Assembly (NCBI GenBank): GCA_038373865.1
Contig: JAXGGA010003072.1
Span: forward strand, 45,263-109,262
Reading direction: 5' to 3'
Origin: Uloborus plumipes
Taxonomy: Eukaryota > Arthropoda > Arachnida > Araneae > Uloboridae
Length of the DNA: 64,000 bases
Positions 1 through 38,877 of this stretch are shown here, one piece after another. Position 1 is the stretch's first letter, and each line of letters opens with the position of its first letter. The notes under the pieces are model-generated. The model was given only the letters and a program-made list of their open reading frames with translations. It was not told the origin of the DNA and searched no databases. The position numbers and the translations under genes were made by a program.

Positions 1-779
1 TTCTTAAAATATTTGCTCAAAAGTTTTTCTTCACCAGTTGCACACTTTTTCTGCTTTTAAAAATGCGAAATGTCTTATTTATTGAGAGTTTAAGGTAGCA
101 AATATAAAACTGTAGCCTCAGCTTAATTTGGTATTCAGAAATGTTTACGCTCCTTCAAATATGATAATACTCTTAGTATAAGGAGAAAGGGAAGCAGAGT
201 TGAAAAGCAAACACACGTGGGCTTTTGACAATACATATATATTACGTTACTGGTTTCACATCAAATGATTGTTGTGGGTCTGAAGAACTTTATGTATAGG
301 AAACTTTTCTCGTAATTAAGAAACTGACGATAAATATTAACAAGCAGGTTTTTTTAGATAATCTTGAAACTTTGAAATCAAAATGCCTTAAGCGCAGCTA
401 ATAGAATTTATAAAGCTGTGGCATTACTTAATGATATATGCAGAACATTTTACACTTAACATTTAAAACTCAGTATGCATACCTTTAAAACTGAAAAGTT
501 TTGAAACACGGCTGCAAGTTAAAGTACCTTCTGTCTTATGAACATGTTATGTAACGTTAAAGCATTATTTCTTCTTTTTTTTTTGGAAGTATTTGAATGT
601 TGTAATTTATGCTATAATAAATACAATGCATTTTCAGTTTTGTTTGTTGAGTGCGATAATAAGGGAACTATTTGTAGTCAGACAAAATTTCGTAAATTAC
701 CCCTAAAATTTTCCTAAATTTTTCTTAAAATGTTCCTAAAATTCCCCTAAAATTTTGAAAAAGTCTACTGCAAGCCCTG
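1..779. mobile_element. Right part of a CAGGGCTCGCA-type DNA element (cut by window edge)
   Basis: This stretch aligns along its length with 16407-17708, which is the right part of the complete element at 15523-17708. It ends in the same C-rich terminal block (CCCCTAAAATTTT repeated) and then CAAGCCCTG at 771-779, the right terminal repeat. The left end lies outside the window. Several small indels separate the two copies. Confidence 0.75.
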
Positions 780-2842
780 CAAACATGTAAATATTAAACA
801 AGTATAAAAATAAATAAAAGCTTTAAAACATATATCTTTTTTTTTTTTGGGGGGGGGGGGTAATCAAAGATGGCCTGCAATTGTATCTTAGGACATCAGT
901 TTCAGAAAAATACCGGGAAAGAATTTGCGAACCTTATCCTTTTTCCATTGACATCAAAAATCGCCTACAGTTGCGCTTTTTGTTTTGAAAGGGGGAGGGG
1001 AATTTCAATTTCAGAACACTTCTAGGGAGAGTCCTGAATTGCATTAATATTCATGTTATAAAAGAGAGTCTACAAATGCGTTTTTAGGACTTTTTAAAAA
1101 TTTTTTAAAATTTAAAAATTCTAATTTTTCTCAAAGATGGTTTATAATGCAATTTTGGAAAATTATGGGAGACGAGAGTCCGTTGACCCTATCTTTTCCC
1201 TTATTGACCAAAAAAAAACTTACTATTGCGATTGCAGGATTTCAATCTCAAAAATTTTGAAAGGTGAAGTCCTAAACGCATCCTTTTCTCTGATGGCATC
1301 AAGAAGCACTAAAATTGTGTTTTAATGTTTCAATTTCATAAACTTTTCCGGGGTAGAGTTCCGAACTCGAACGCTAATGTCATCACAGACGGCTTACATT
1401 TTCCTTTTCAGGACTTCAATTTCTGAGTTCCAAAAGAGTTTCACAAACCACATTTATCTCCCCTATCTAATCAAACAGAGCTTACAATTTCGCCTTTAGA
1501 ACTTAAATTTCGACTTTACTTTCTTGCAGAGAGTTATAAAACCTGTCCCTTTCTCAACTTCATCACATATGTACCAACAACTGCGTTTTTAGGCCTTCAG
1601 TTTACAAAAAAAAAAAAAAAATCTGAGGATGACTCTGTGACCCCCTCTCCCTAGTTATAGGGCCCTTACCTTGAAGATCATCTCACCCTATACATTTGTG
1701 CATTTAGGGCTCCAAGTTGGGAATTTTTTTGGGGTAATGCCTCCGGATTCCCCGTAACGTTTTTACATATCAAACAAAATTTTGTTTTGGGAACAAAAAA
1801 GTTTTCGGAGTTTCAGTTTCGAAAAATTACCGGGCGGAAAACTAAGTTTTTAAACATTTATCGCCTCTACCATGGGAATGGTGGCCATGAAAATTTATTT
1901 AGGAAGGGAGTAAATCAATCATTAAGATAAATTTACGAATTGATGTTTCAAAATAGAAAAGTTTTTATTGCGAGTAAGAATTTTTTTAATTATTTCGGAG
2001 GGGAGAGAGGTTGTCAACATCCACTCCCTTTAATACGCCCTTGGCAAACAGCTGATCCAGCTTTGGTGGAGGTCACTGTCCAAAAAGAAGAGGGGCAGGG
2101 GGTCAAAGTGAAATTTTAGGGGTCAAATGGAAGGAGTGTTGACCAAATTTATCGTATTCCAGCTAGCTTTTGTTCTTGGAGGAGGTCATTATAAGAAAGG
2201 GGGAAAGGAAGGCAAAACTACAATTTCAAATCTCTAATTTGAAAGTTGGGCAAATTTATCGAAAAAAGTCCCCGAAATGCAGTTTTAGGCTATTTTTGCC
2301 CCCCCCCCCCCCAGCCCGCTGGATTCTTGCCTATCTTTGTGCCCCTCCGGATTCTCAAAGTGCCCCCCCGGAGCAAAATGTCTGAAAGAAACACTGGAAG
2401 CCTATGGACTTGTCTCCCACACTTTGTCTGCAAACACTTGAACTCTCTGTTTCGAGCAAGGACAGAGATTTTGAGTCATGTACCAATTGTTAAACTGCTC
2501 AGGTTTCTTCTGAGCATATTAAAAATAAAAGATTTTAAATTTGACGAGATGTTTTCAAAACCTCTTGCACTTTTGCATTTTCTTTAAGTTTTTGGACTTG
2601 TGGAGTTGGTTTATTCTTTGTGATGCCAAGAAAGGATCAGAAAATAAAATATCCCATGACTTTTGCCACCTCAGCATATACCACCCAAATCACAAGTACA
2701 ATAAAAAAGTATACCACATAGTTTGTATGAACCCCGCATGAATGGCGCATACAATAAAAAAGTTTTCCACATAGCTACTAATTCTGTTTCATTGAATGCA
2801 TGATACCGTTTATGGATCTTTTTCTTGACCAAGCCCTAGTAT
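780..2842. repeat. Decayed tandem-like repeats with G/C runs
   Basis: A loosely repeating theme recurs about every 85-110 bases: 'aggacttcaatttc', 'aaaaattttg' and 'cctatctttt' type phrases followed by G- or C-rich text. It runs from roughly 950 to 2400. G and C homopolymers occur at 849-860 and 2301-2312. The short open frames at 1137, 2170, 2246 and 2541 sit in this material and resemble no protein I know. Confidence 0.45.
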
Positions 2843-2846
2843 CTAA

Positions 2847-3090
2847 CACGTTGACTGCCACACAAGATAATTCGTAGCATGTCATTTTAGTAGACAGACT
2901 TGACTGTGAGTTAGTTCATAGGCGATAAAGATTTGCTGTTTTCGTACAGGTTTGAATTTGTCTAGTACACTGACATCAATTTAAATATTTGGCTTTTGAG
3001 GAGGTACCAGTGAATCAAAACTGGCTAACAGGTACAGTTTCTAGCACAACTCATGTGCTATAGATTTTACCTTTCTCGGCAGTCAACATG
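2847..3090. mobile_element. TTAA-flanked MITE, copy 1 (GTTGACTGCC family)
   Basis: The terminal inverted repeats are CACGTTGACTGCC on the left and GGCAGTCAACATG on the right. The right flank is TTAA (3091-3094) and the left is the decayed CTAA (2843-2846). Copy 2 at 3944-4188 is the same length within a base. TTAA duplications are typical of piggyBac-like (or Kolobok-like) elements. No coding sequence is present. Confidence 0.75.
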
Positions 3091-3798
3091 TTAATGGTTT
3101 TTTATTTGTATTTTTCACAGATAAATGTCAATATTTTATTTCGATTTTAATAAGTTGTAAGATATGAATACTTGATTAATTGACCAAAAATTTTATATGA
3201 TGTATTAATGTTTGGAATTCACAGCATAGTATTGTTTACATATTTTACTTATATGAAAATTAGAAATATTTTGCAAAACAATAAACGAGTTTAACAGAAG
3301 TATGGATTCATTAATATTTTATATTCTCCCACCAACGATGACAATAGTGTGTTCTGAACATGAAATCTCTCACTACAAGTGGAACATGTTTTACAATGCA
3401 TAATTTTCCCACATGGATGCATCAAGTCATTGCAAAGTATAGGTCATTGTGTTTGTGTGTGTTGTAATTTTTAGTCTATTTTTTCACCTGTCAACTTAGA
3501 GTATGTTCGCATAAAGCAACCGGTGACTTGCCAAGCGCATTCTAATAGTATTTCCAGCTAACCCATCCTGTATGAAAACACATTATGAACACCACACCAA
3601 CATCATCGAAAACTACCGAGTTAACCAGTTGCTCTATTTGAACATAATTTTAGCTTTATTACTGGTAAATTGATTAAAACGAAACTACCATCTTAATTCT
3701 ACTCTTACCTACTTAGCTTTCAATTTAATTTGATCTACAAAATTAATTCCAGTTTAGTGTTTAATGGGACATAATGATGGAAAATATTTTAGTGCTTT

Positions 3799-4412
3799 CA
3801 GGGCTCGAAAAATCTTTAAAATTTTACATGCCCAGCCGGGCATGTTTGTCTAAACAGTACTTGCCCGAATAAAATTTTTACATTCCCAGTTTTATTTTTG
3901 TTGTTTATAAATAAAAACATTTGAATTTGTCGTACAGTGTTAAGACGTTGACTGCCAAGCTACAAAACCTACAAAGCATATGAGCTCGGCTAAAAACAAT
4001 GTACCTGCCAATTAGCTTTTACTTTCATCTCCTCAGAAGCCAAATATCCATATTAATATCATTGTAAAAGACAAATTCTAATCTGGAGGAAAACGGCAAA
4101 TCACATACTAGCTAACTTAAATTATATTCTGTCAGCTAAAATGATATGCTACAAATTATCAATATCGCCTACTTGGGCAGTCAACATGTTAATCAGACAA
4201 AATATTAAATTAGCAGTTTTTATCTGAATTAAGAATTATTTTAATCTTAACATATATGGTAATTTTTTCCAAAATACGAAATAATAAAGTTTAGGAAAGA
4301 AATATTTCGTAAAATTACATGGCCAGCTGGGCATGTAAGAGTTGAAGATTCATGCCCGATTTGAAATTTTGCATGCCCCGGGCATGTCGGGCAATATAAT
4401 TTTCGAGCTCTG
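3799..4412. mobile_element. hAT-type MITE with perfect 8-bp duplication
   Basis: The ends are CAGGGCTCGAAAA on the left and TTTTCGAGCTCTG on the right. Both sides are flanked by AGTGCTTT (3791-3798 and 4413-4420), a perfect 8-bp target duplication as expected for hAT. Subterminal regions carry repeated CATGCCC/GGGCATG motifs. A TTAA-flanked MITE is nested inside. Confidence 0.88.
3944..4188. mobile_element. TTAA-flanked MITE, copy 2, nested in the 3799 hAT
   Basis: This 245-bp element starts GACGTTGACTGCC, ends GGGCAGTCAACATG and has perfect TTAA on both sides (3940-3943, 4189-4192). It is the same family as 2847-3090, so it inserted after the host hAT. Confidence 0.88.
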
Positions 4413-4941
4413 AGTGCTTTAAATAAGTATTTTTCAGTAGTCTTAAAAACCTATTTAACAATTTTGAATCGTCAACATTTTTTCTTTTTATTTTGTAAAA
4501 ATAACAAAAACACATTCGGATAAAATAATTTCATTTTGAAATGAAAATCAGCTCTCACATATGCAAAATTTTTCACTGAATCTGATGAGAAGTCAGCCGC
4601 TCCAGCTGAGGTAACCTAGAGGGGAAACAATTTTTTGCATGCAAATATCTTTTGAGTATGAAAAGTTTTTTTAAGAAAGAGAAAGTACTGCATCAATTTC
4701 CACACTACCTTAAAGTTGCATCCAGACTGGAGCACAGTAAAACAGCTTTCTCACCTCACCTGAGCACACAAGTAACCACTCGGTTGAGTAGACTGCTGTG
4801 GCTCAGGTCGAATAGTGCTGAAGTATAGATGCCACTTTGGAGGTATGATGCAAAAAGCGCATTACCCCTTTTTGCAGAAGCAAGGCGGGTTCCCCAAGAG
4901 GTATATTTCCATACAAGAAAAGATTAAAGAATAAAAAATAT

Positions 4942-5137
4942 GATACTTATCCGGTAGGCAGGCGCAAGCGAAAATTCACTGAATGATTATCGCCAAATAA
5001 TATACAATTCCGCCTAATTTCTTACAACTATATTTGTTTACAGTTGAACATTTTCCACATTAAGTTGAAGGATTTATCATTCGCTCCGCTTGGCAAGTTT
5101 CGATTTTTCGCTTGCTCCCGGCTAACGGATGAGTACC
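4942..5137. mobile_element. MITE of the GRTACTTATCCG family, copy 1
   Basis: A 196-bp element with inverted ends (GATACTTATCC and GGATGAGTACC) and inner arms rich in GCAAGCGAAAA. It is flanked by a perfect 8-bp duplication AAAAATAT (4934-4941, 5138-5145). A second copy lies in FARS2 intron 1. The 8-bp duplication fits hAT, P or Merlin; I cannot choose among them. Confidence 0.85.
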
Positions 5138-5614
5138 AAAAATATTTATTAGAGGAATCATGGCAATGGTTTAATGAGATAAAGTAAAGGAATATTAAAT
5201 TACAAAAACTATTCAAAAGAAATCTAACTTTAAGATAAATTTGTACTTGGTGTATATGCAATAAAAGTAACATATTCACTTCAACAGCTTCAACCAAGAG
5301 TGGTTCTTCAAGAATGAAAGAGTGGATGCCGCTTTGGGGAATGCACTAGGTCTGCAAATGGCATTAAGCTAAACGCAGCCCCATTTGAAACAAACAAACA
5401 AACAGCTTCAACCAAAAATATTCTGTTACAACAAACTATGTAACTTCTGCGGGCCTTCACACCAAGAATACCTGTGCTCAAAAAGAGTAACCTTTATTAG
5501 TTAAATATATGCTACTAGGCACTCTGCAAGCTTAGGTGCGAGATTGGCTAAAATTTCACAAAATGTTAACAGTACTAGGAAATTGTACTAAATAATTCAA
5601 TGGATAGATGAGTA

Positions 5615-6060
5615 CTAGCTGCCAGGGCAGCTAGATTAGCTTCCTGCGGCATGTTAATGCATAACGTCCCCACCCCTTAACTTTTACTGCATTCTGATGC
5701 TATGATATTATTTGATATAATTTAATATTCATTAGATTTAAAGACATACCACGAATGTGGCCCACTAATGAGTGTCATGTTTTTTGATTTAGTTAAGCTT
5801 TCATTCAAAATTATGATTATTATTACTGTTTCATATCAACTATGTTTTTTAATAATGGATTTCATGTTTAATCAGTTAGGACAAATCGCCACAAATTTGA
5901 TTACTAAAATCATATACCTAATTATATAAATTAAAACTAACAAAACCTGAAAAATTAAGAATCTATATGTACCTAGTTCGACTTTCAATTCAACGGCATT
6001 CAGGAGAAAGAAGCATGACATAGAAAGAAAGAAATATACTCAGTTTTTAATATAAGTAGA
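5615..6060 (-). mobile_element. Nonautonomous Helitron, minus strand, copy A
   Basis: Read on the minus strand it starts TCTACTTATATTAAAAACTG (at 6060) and ends in CTAG followed by T (at 5615), the hallmarks of a Helitron. Both ends are near identical to the 28635-29458 copy, and this copy is shorter by an internal deletion. No helicase sequence is present. Confidence 0.8.
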
Positions 6061-7223
6061 GGTTTAGTGTCATGTTTTACACAATATTGTGACTGATAGT
6101 GGGATTCGCCATAGAATGTTTGCAGTTCTACACCTCTTCAACAGGAAATTACTAAACCAGATATAAATACCATGCCACTGCTCAAAAGACTAGTTTCAAT
6201 AATATTTTCTGTAGCGAATATGTTACTACTGAGAAGAAAATAAAATTGATAAATACCACACGGATTCACAATTAACCCAAAGCCACAGCTATCTGGAGCA
6301 CAAGCATTCCATTAATGTTTAAAATAAAACCTGAGCTGAAATAAACTAATGTTAAGTAGGGAAATAAATTAATTAGACACAAAATGCAGGAGCAGCAAGA
6401 TCAACATTTTGAAACAACAAAAGAAAATAATTTATCAAGTTCTAAAAACTATAAAGTTAAGTTTTTTGATACTCAAAGCTTCAAATAAATAATAATAAGT
6501 CAAAAAAGTAAATAAATAAATGAAAATAAAGATCTGATCAATAAATAAAAAGCCCCCGCCCCGTAATTAATTCTTTTTCCGAGAATAAATGAAAAAAACA
6601 CACATTTTTTTTTTCCAAACATTGATTTTGATGAAAGCAAAATTCATATGAACATAACGACTAAAGTATGGATTGATGACAAAAAAACTTACTGTGTATC
6701 AGATACTAGTCGAATTTCAAGTGTCATCTTTTCTAGGTATCTTGTGAAAAGGGCTGGTACAGCTTCTTTTCAACATTAATTTTTGCATGAACAGCTAATG
6801 GACCCTGAAACATGATTCTTCGAAGCGTTCGGAACAAATGCTCGTGGCCATACATGGCGACGTGAAGCAACCCCGTTTTATCATGACAAAAAATCTTTTA
6901 TAAGCTCACAATTAAAATATAGAAACAAATCGAGGAATATTTCCTTCTCCTTGCATTCTTCTTTTCCATAATTATTCGTAAATCCATATCCACAATAACT
7001 GGTCACGGTTTTTCTTGGAGAAAAAAATTTATTACTGCGACAACCATACCACCCTCGTAAACATTAACACTACCATGTGCGTTTGTTTTGCATACGACTA
7101 TTTTGGCCAGGGTGTTCTTCTTCTCGGCGTGAAAGTACCTCATTAAAGTATGTCTGTTGTGAATGATGAGATGATGCAAGAACTTGAACTTCTTCTACTA
7201 TTGAGATCTGTTTTTCTTTCAAA
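6061..7223. other. Upstream region of FARS2
   Basis: AT-rich DNA with no recognised coding sequence. The FARS2 promoter and 5' UTR should lie near its right end, but I see no convincing TATA box or other core element to place the start of transcription. The open frame at 7070-7378 minus is antisense to exon 1 and is a shadow. Confidence 0.4.
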
Positions 7224-34307
<27,084 letters not shown>

Positions 34308-34333
34308 GGTGCCCCTGTAGTGGAATGGATGTC

Positions 34334-34339
34334 AATAAA
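34334..34339 (+). promoter_or_regulatory. FARS2: FARS2 polyadenylation signal
   Basis: A canonical AATAAA starts 27 bases after the TAG stop. Cleavage would then fall near 34350-34360, just before the target-site duplication of a SINE at 34364. The implied 3' UTR is only about 45-50 bases. Confidence 0.7.
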
Positions 34340-34374
34340 GATGTTCTTTGGAAAAAGTGTTTCTGGTTACTCAA

Positions 34375-34660
34375 GGGCTGTGGTAGCCCGATCGGTAAGG
34401 TGTCGGACGCGTGACCAGAGGGGCCCGGGTTCGATCCCAGCCGATCAAAGATCCACCATCTTGATTAATGGTGGCTGGGGGACGTTAAAAATGTCATGGT
34501 CACAAAGTCCTCCAAGTGAAACAATATCTCTGGGGGTGCTGGGCCAAGGGTTTGCTCAGCCCTTGGTTCTGGTTCAAAAGTAACAGAGCGCTCTTCAGGG
34601 CCCTATCCCGGTTAAACCACAAGTTGTGGTAGGTAGCTAGCCCTGGAGTGTGTGAAGTGA
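34375..34660 (+). mobile_element. tRNA-derived SINE, copy 2, just past the FARS2 poly(A) signal
   Basis: It has the same body as the 23542 copy, with an intact B box GGTTCGATCCC (34428-34438). It is flanked by the perfect 11-bp duplication TGGTTACTCAA (34364-34374 and 34661-34671). The perfect duplication suggests a fairly recent insertion. The open frame at 34320-34583 reads through it and is not a gene. Confidence 0.9.
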
Positions 34661-34734
34661 TGGTTACTCAATTTTTTATCCGAGCTCTGCCTTAAAATTT
34701 ACAAGTTGAACTGTACGAAGTGCGGTCGCTCGCT

Positions 34735-34930
34735 GGTATTCTAATTTCACATTAGCTACCAGTTTTTTTTTTTTTTGGCTCTCTTTGCTCTACAAGAGGA
34801 TTTTTGCCTCCAGCTCGGTTACTTTCGTATTCCATGCTGATGAGTGCATAATAAGCACGAAACTGCAGTCCATGGATCGAAATAGCCGAGTTGGCGGTGT
34901 ATTGCATGTTCCTGCCTTAGCCCTTGCTTA
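34735..34930. repeat. Diverged relative of the 24506-25475 repeat
   Basis: Shared phrases include 'ctaccagttt', 'gaggatttttgcctccagctcggtta', 'cacgaaactgcagtc' and a final 'gggtcggttactcactg' that mirrors 'atgagttaccgcccatgag' near 24466. The unit family and mechanism are unknown. Confidence 0.5.
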
Positions 34931-36096
34931 GGGTCGGTTACTCACTGCTTTATAATCTTGATAACGTTAGATGGAAAGGATGTCTGAGAACGCTACCCCG
35001 TCCTTTTTCCGAATTTAAAACGTTAAACAGCTCAGTTTGTTATCACTGAACTATGTTATGGGAGGGAGGGCGGGAATAAGGGGTTCGGTGGCCCTCAACC
35101 GAATTTTTTTTCTCGAAATGCAGCTCTAAAAACGCAGGAATAGATTATTTTGAGGATGTTAAGGGGTGGAGTTTCTCCCCGATTTATTTTTTTTTAAATA
35201 CAGCTCTAAAAACAAAGTTTTAGATCCGATCGAGATGTCAAGGGATGGAAAAATTCGGGACCCAATCCCCGGAATTTTTCTAGTGTGTAAATTAGACGAT
35301 CTTTGAAAATAATAAGAAGTTTTGGATGCTCCCTCGTCCATTTTTCGAAATTGAAATTTTTAAAACACCAATGGCACACCTAATTACCTTACGGAAAGGG
35401 GGTTCAGAGGTTCTCCCTCGAAATTTTCTCACAATTGTAACTGTAAAAAAGCTGTTTTAGACGATCTTGAGTGCAGGAGAGATTCAGGGACCCACAGCCT
35501 AGTATTTCTTAAACTGAAACCTTAAACACCCAATTCTGGTCATTTTACGGCAACATTATGGGAACGGGCCATGCTCAGGGACCTCCCACCCTACCTTGTT
35601 CTTGGCGTTTCCTGTCTTCTTTTATTCAATTAAATTGATATAAATGTTGTGAAAAACTATCCCTCTTTTTTTCCTGAAACTATTTGAATGCTATTAGTTT
35701 TTTCATAATAACATTTTTAGTTTTCTCATGTTTGTACTTTGTCTCAAATACAAGCATTTGCGGCTCCAGTAAATTTTTTTTAAATATTTGAGACGAATGT
35801 GAAACTTTCCAGTAACACCTTAAGAAGTTTCTTTTCACTTTATTTTATTTAAATATGGAGTATGAATCTCTAGATAAAATTTCGGGTTACATTCGCTTTT
35901 CACATTAACACTTAGAGCTGCTGGTGTGACTATTCATTACAATATTTTATATCTCAATGAATGTATTAAACTTTTTTTCCCTATATAAAATACATTTCAA
36001 GGGCGCATGTATTTTTGTCCACTCAAGTGTGATTTTCATGATATTTTAACAGGAAAAAAAAGAAAAGAAAAAATAAATTGGCAGCCCCTGTGTGAA
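34931..36096. repeat. Degenerate tandem-like repeat and AT-rich spacer
   Basis: From about 35040 to 35560 a theme of roughly 75-90 bases recurs: 'cagctctaaaaacg...ttttagat', a G-rich phrase, then 'cccgaattttt'. It resembles material at 950-2400 and 42150-42600. The rest is AT-rich with no supported feature. Confidence 0.4.
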
Positions 36097-36193
36097 CCCA
36101 AGTAGCATACTTCGTTTTTTAAACGTTGTAAAATGGTTATTAACGTTGTGACAACTGCTTAAAAACGTTTAAAGGTTATTTGTGCTACCTGGG
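36097..36193. mobile_element. 97-bp MITE with CCCAAGTAGCA ends
   Basis: CCCAAGTAGCATA at the left and TGTGCTACCTGGG at the right are inverted. The ends match the 25488-25905 element, suggesting a family. I see no clear target duplication. Confidence 0.55.
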
Positions 36194-36995
36194 AAGCTAC
36201 CTCTTTTATTAATCTATTCATTTTTTATTAAACGGCCTCTTTCTACTGGTTTGTACTGTACACTGAACAAATTTCTTTTGTTAATAGAATGTTTGAAATG
36301 AACATTTCGGCGGCCCTCCGTTATATACATTTTATTGAAGAATATTGGAAGTTCTTAAATAATACTCAAAGATTGCATATATCTTTTACAATTTTTCAAA
36401 ATTTTGTAATTTTCTTGATATATTTACATTGAAAAAAAGAAAGAAATGTTAATAAGTTGACGGCTGCTACAAAGCTACCTTGTTCATTCCTCTATTCATT
36501 TTTTATTAAACGGGGCCTTTCTACTGACTTGTACTGTGCACTAAATAAAGTTCTTTCGTTAACAATAACCGTTAAAACTCTTAAATAATATTCAAAGTTT
36601 GCATACATTTTTTCAATTTTGCAGAAAAAACACTTTTCAGTTACTTTTATTCCATTTCATTTATTATTGATATTATTTTTTTTTTAAAAGAATGTGGTGG
36701 CTTTCTTTTTCCACCTTTTTTTAATCACTGAAATGAAGTTGGCCTCCCTATTTCTGAATAAGTGGGGGGGTGGGAAGCACGCCCCCCCCCTCGCGAGACG
36801 GCCCTCCCTTTAGGAGAATGGTTTTTCCTTTTGAGTTTAGTGTGTATCTCATGTCTGTTTTTGTTTCGTCATTACGCGTTTCTGTTCTTTTTCTTATCTG
36901 ACAAAACTGTTTTACAGTATTTTAGCTATTTTTTCCTTGTTTACGTGTTTCTTCCGACTTTTTGTTTTAAAATACTATAGATTTTGTGTCTTATA

Positions 36996-37504
36996 CAGTA
37001 GCCCCTCGTTATATCGCGCCTCGTTATATCGCTCATTCGGATATATCGCTCTTTTCTTTTGTCCCCCCCCCCCCCAAAAATAAACTTTTAGTTCAAAACC
37101 ATTTTGAGAAAATATGTAAGGTGCTCAGAAAAGGTCTCTTTCTCATTTATTTTGTGGCAAAAAAGACACGTATAGGCTAATTACAAATTTGAGGGGGAAA
37201 ACCATCGGCCGATGATACAGCAGCAGCATGTTTTCCTGATGAATTGAGTCGAAAAAATGTTGAGCTAGACTTGGTAGATGAGCAAATCTATAAATGCTGA
37301 TGAAGCTGCTCTCTACTGGAAAATGCTTCCAGATAAAACTCAAGATTTCAAGGCGAATAAATGAATTTTTATGTATGTGTACGTATAATTTACTTGCATG
37401 CTGGATAGAAAACTATTTTTAACGACCTCGGTTAGATTGCGCTTTCGGATATATCGCGCTTTTTTCTTGTCCCCCGAAAAGCGCGATATAACGAGGGGTT
37501 ACTG
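36996..37504. mobile_element. Tigger/pogo-like MITE (CAGTAGCCCCTCGTTATATC)
   Basis: The left CAGTAGCCCCTCGTTATATC is inverted at the right (GATATAACGAGGGGTTACTG), with TA on both sides (36994-36995, 37505-37506). A 'ttcggatatatcgc' phrase is repeated next to both ends. The terminal style (CAGTAGNCCCTCG...) is that of Tigger elements. No transposase is present. Confidence 0.82.
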
Positions 37505-37599
37505 TATTTCAAAATACACTTTTGTGACCATTTCTGGTTACTATACTTAGAAGACAAAATAAATAAAGTATTATACACCGTTTGACACAGTATAGCCCA

Positions 37600-37695
37600 C
37601 AAATGATCTTGCACCTCAACCAGAATTCGAACCCGGAACCGTCCCATCTGTAAAAGCGGACTTCTCTTACCCCTGGACAAGATGGCCGGCTAATG
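37600..37695 (-). repeat. tRNA-like sequence, possible second SINE type
   Basis: On the minus strand, 'tccaggggtaag' resembles an A box and GGTTCGAATTC (near 37623-37633) is a good B box, about 45 bases apart. It does not match the other two SINEs and no duplication was found. It could be a decayed SINE or a tRNA pseudogene. Confidence 0.45.
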
Positions 37696-37731
37696 TTCTC
37701 CTGAAGCGACGGTACTATCTCAGAATAAATT

Positions 37732-38877
37732 TCAGTTGTTGACAGAAATTTGATAAATTATCAATACTTGTCCTATAACAGCGCCAATAGCAGTAAAAAG
37801 AAAACTCCTCTTCAGCTCAAACACATTACAAGCAGTGAGCACCACAATATCTCTGTTCAAAATATTTTTCCAAGCTATTCCGTGGCTGAAGTGATCAACG
37901 TCGTTCCTGTGAGAAAATTGCATGTCCAGAATCTTTAATTTGATTCGCTTGATAGTCAATGGTATTTCTGCCGCACATAGTGTAACGGATCCAACAGTTA
38001 TGCAGAAGTAAAGAGTATTCAAAAGTATGCCATCATAATGAGTTAAAAAATACTTCGCGCGAAATAGGATGCTAAAAATGATGAATGACGCCATGATCAT
38101 CTAGTGCGCTATCAAACAAAATACAAGAAGGGAGAAGATATCATTGAATGAATCTAAGCAGTTCAACAGCTTGACATATTTTCCGATCACACTGGACACC
38201 TGGTAAATGTGGGACTTAGTTAAGTTTACTTCAAATGTTTTCAGATGTCGGATGAAAGTACAACAGATGCTGCAGTAGATGAATGATAGAATTTGGGGAA
38301 AGAAAATTATTTCGTGTTCTATGTTAAAATCCGCAACCATGTCCAAAACGAAGTAGCGTTTTCTTTTGCTTTGAAATCTTTTATACAAGCTAATACCAGG
38401 CCAAACAGCAGATAAAACACAGATTATAAGTAACAATGAATTGGTTATTTTACAGATCGCAACATTTCTACCGCTGTTATTTCCAAAAAATGTCATTGCG
38501 AGTAACAAATTTAAAATCCGTTTCCTTTTAAAATAAAGCATCAGCCACATTATTATAGAAAGGATTATTCCAATTGTGCAGAAGGTAACGGGTAGAGCTT
38601 GCATTTTTCTGCGAGGAGCAAAACATATAAGAGATAGCACATTAACGAACAATAAGAAAGGATAGCAAATTTTCTTGAAAGTTCTCAGAGTTCTTCCTTT
38701 TTCTTTTCTAAAAACTGGTATTCCGAGGCAGGATACGAAATTCCACAACTGTCCAAATGACTTTTCACTATCAACTAGAGTTGACAAGTCTGAATAGGCT
38801 GCTTTTCGTATTCTTCGTTTGTTTTTATTGAATCCTTTCATGACTTTGTTTAGCTTTTTCATGCATTCACTAAACAT
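37732..38877 (-). pseudogene. Gustatory-receptor-like 7-TM gene with one in-frame stop
   Basis: On the minus strand an intronless frame of 381 codons runs from an ATG (ending at 38877) to a TAA, interrupted once by TAG at 38101-38103 (codon 259). An upstream in-frame stop five codons before the ATG supports that start. Hydrophobic segments lie near residues 71-87, 94-116, 145-164, 190-209, 246-270 (spanning the stop), 286-308 and 358-377, giving seven. The C-terminal part ELKRSFLFTAIGAVIGQVL resembles the last conserved region of arthropod gustatory receptors, though the usual TY pair is GQ here and the usual QF is QI. Length fits that family. It could be a young pseudogene, a readthrough gene or an assembly error. 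The receptor assignment comes from topology and motif resemblance only. Confidence 0.7.

Noticed and set aside
37600..37695. Functional tRNA gene on the minus strand
   Set aside because: A- and B-box-like stretches exist but I could not fold a full cloverleaf with paired acceptor stem.
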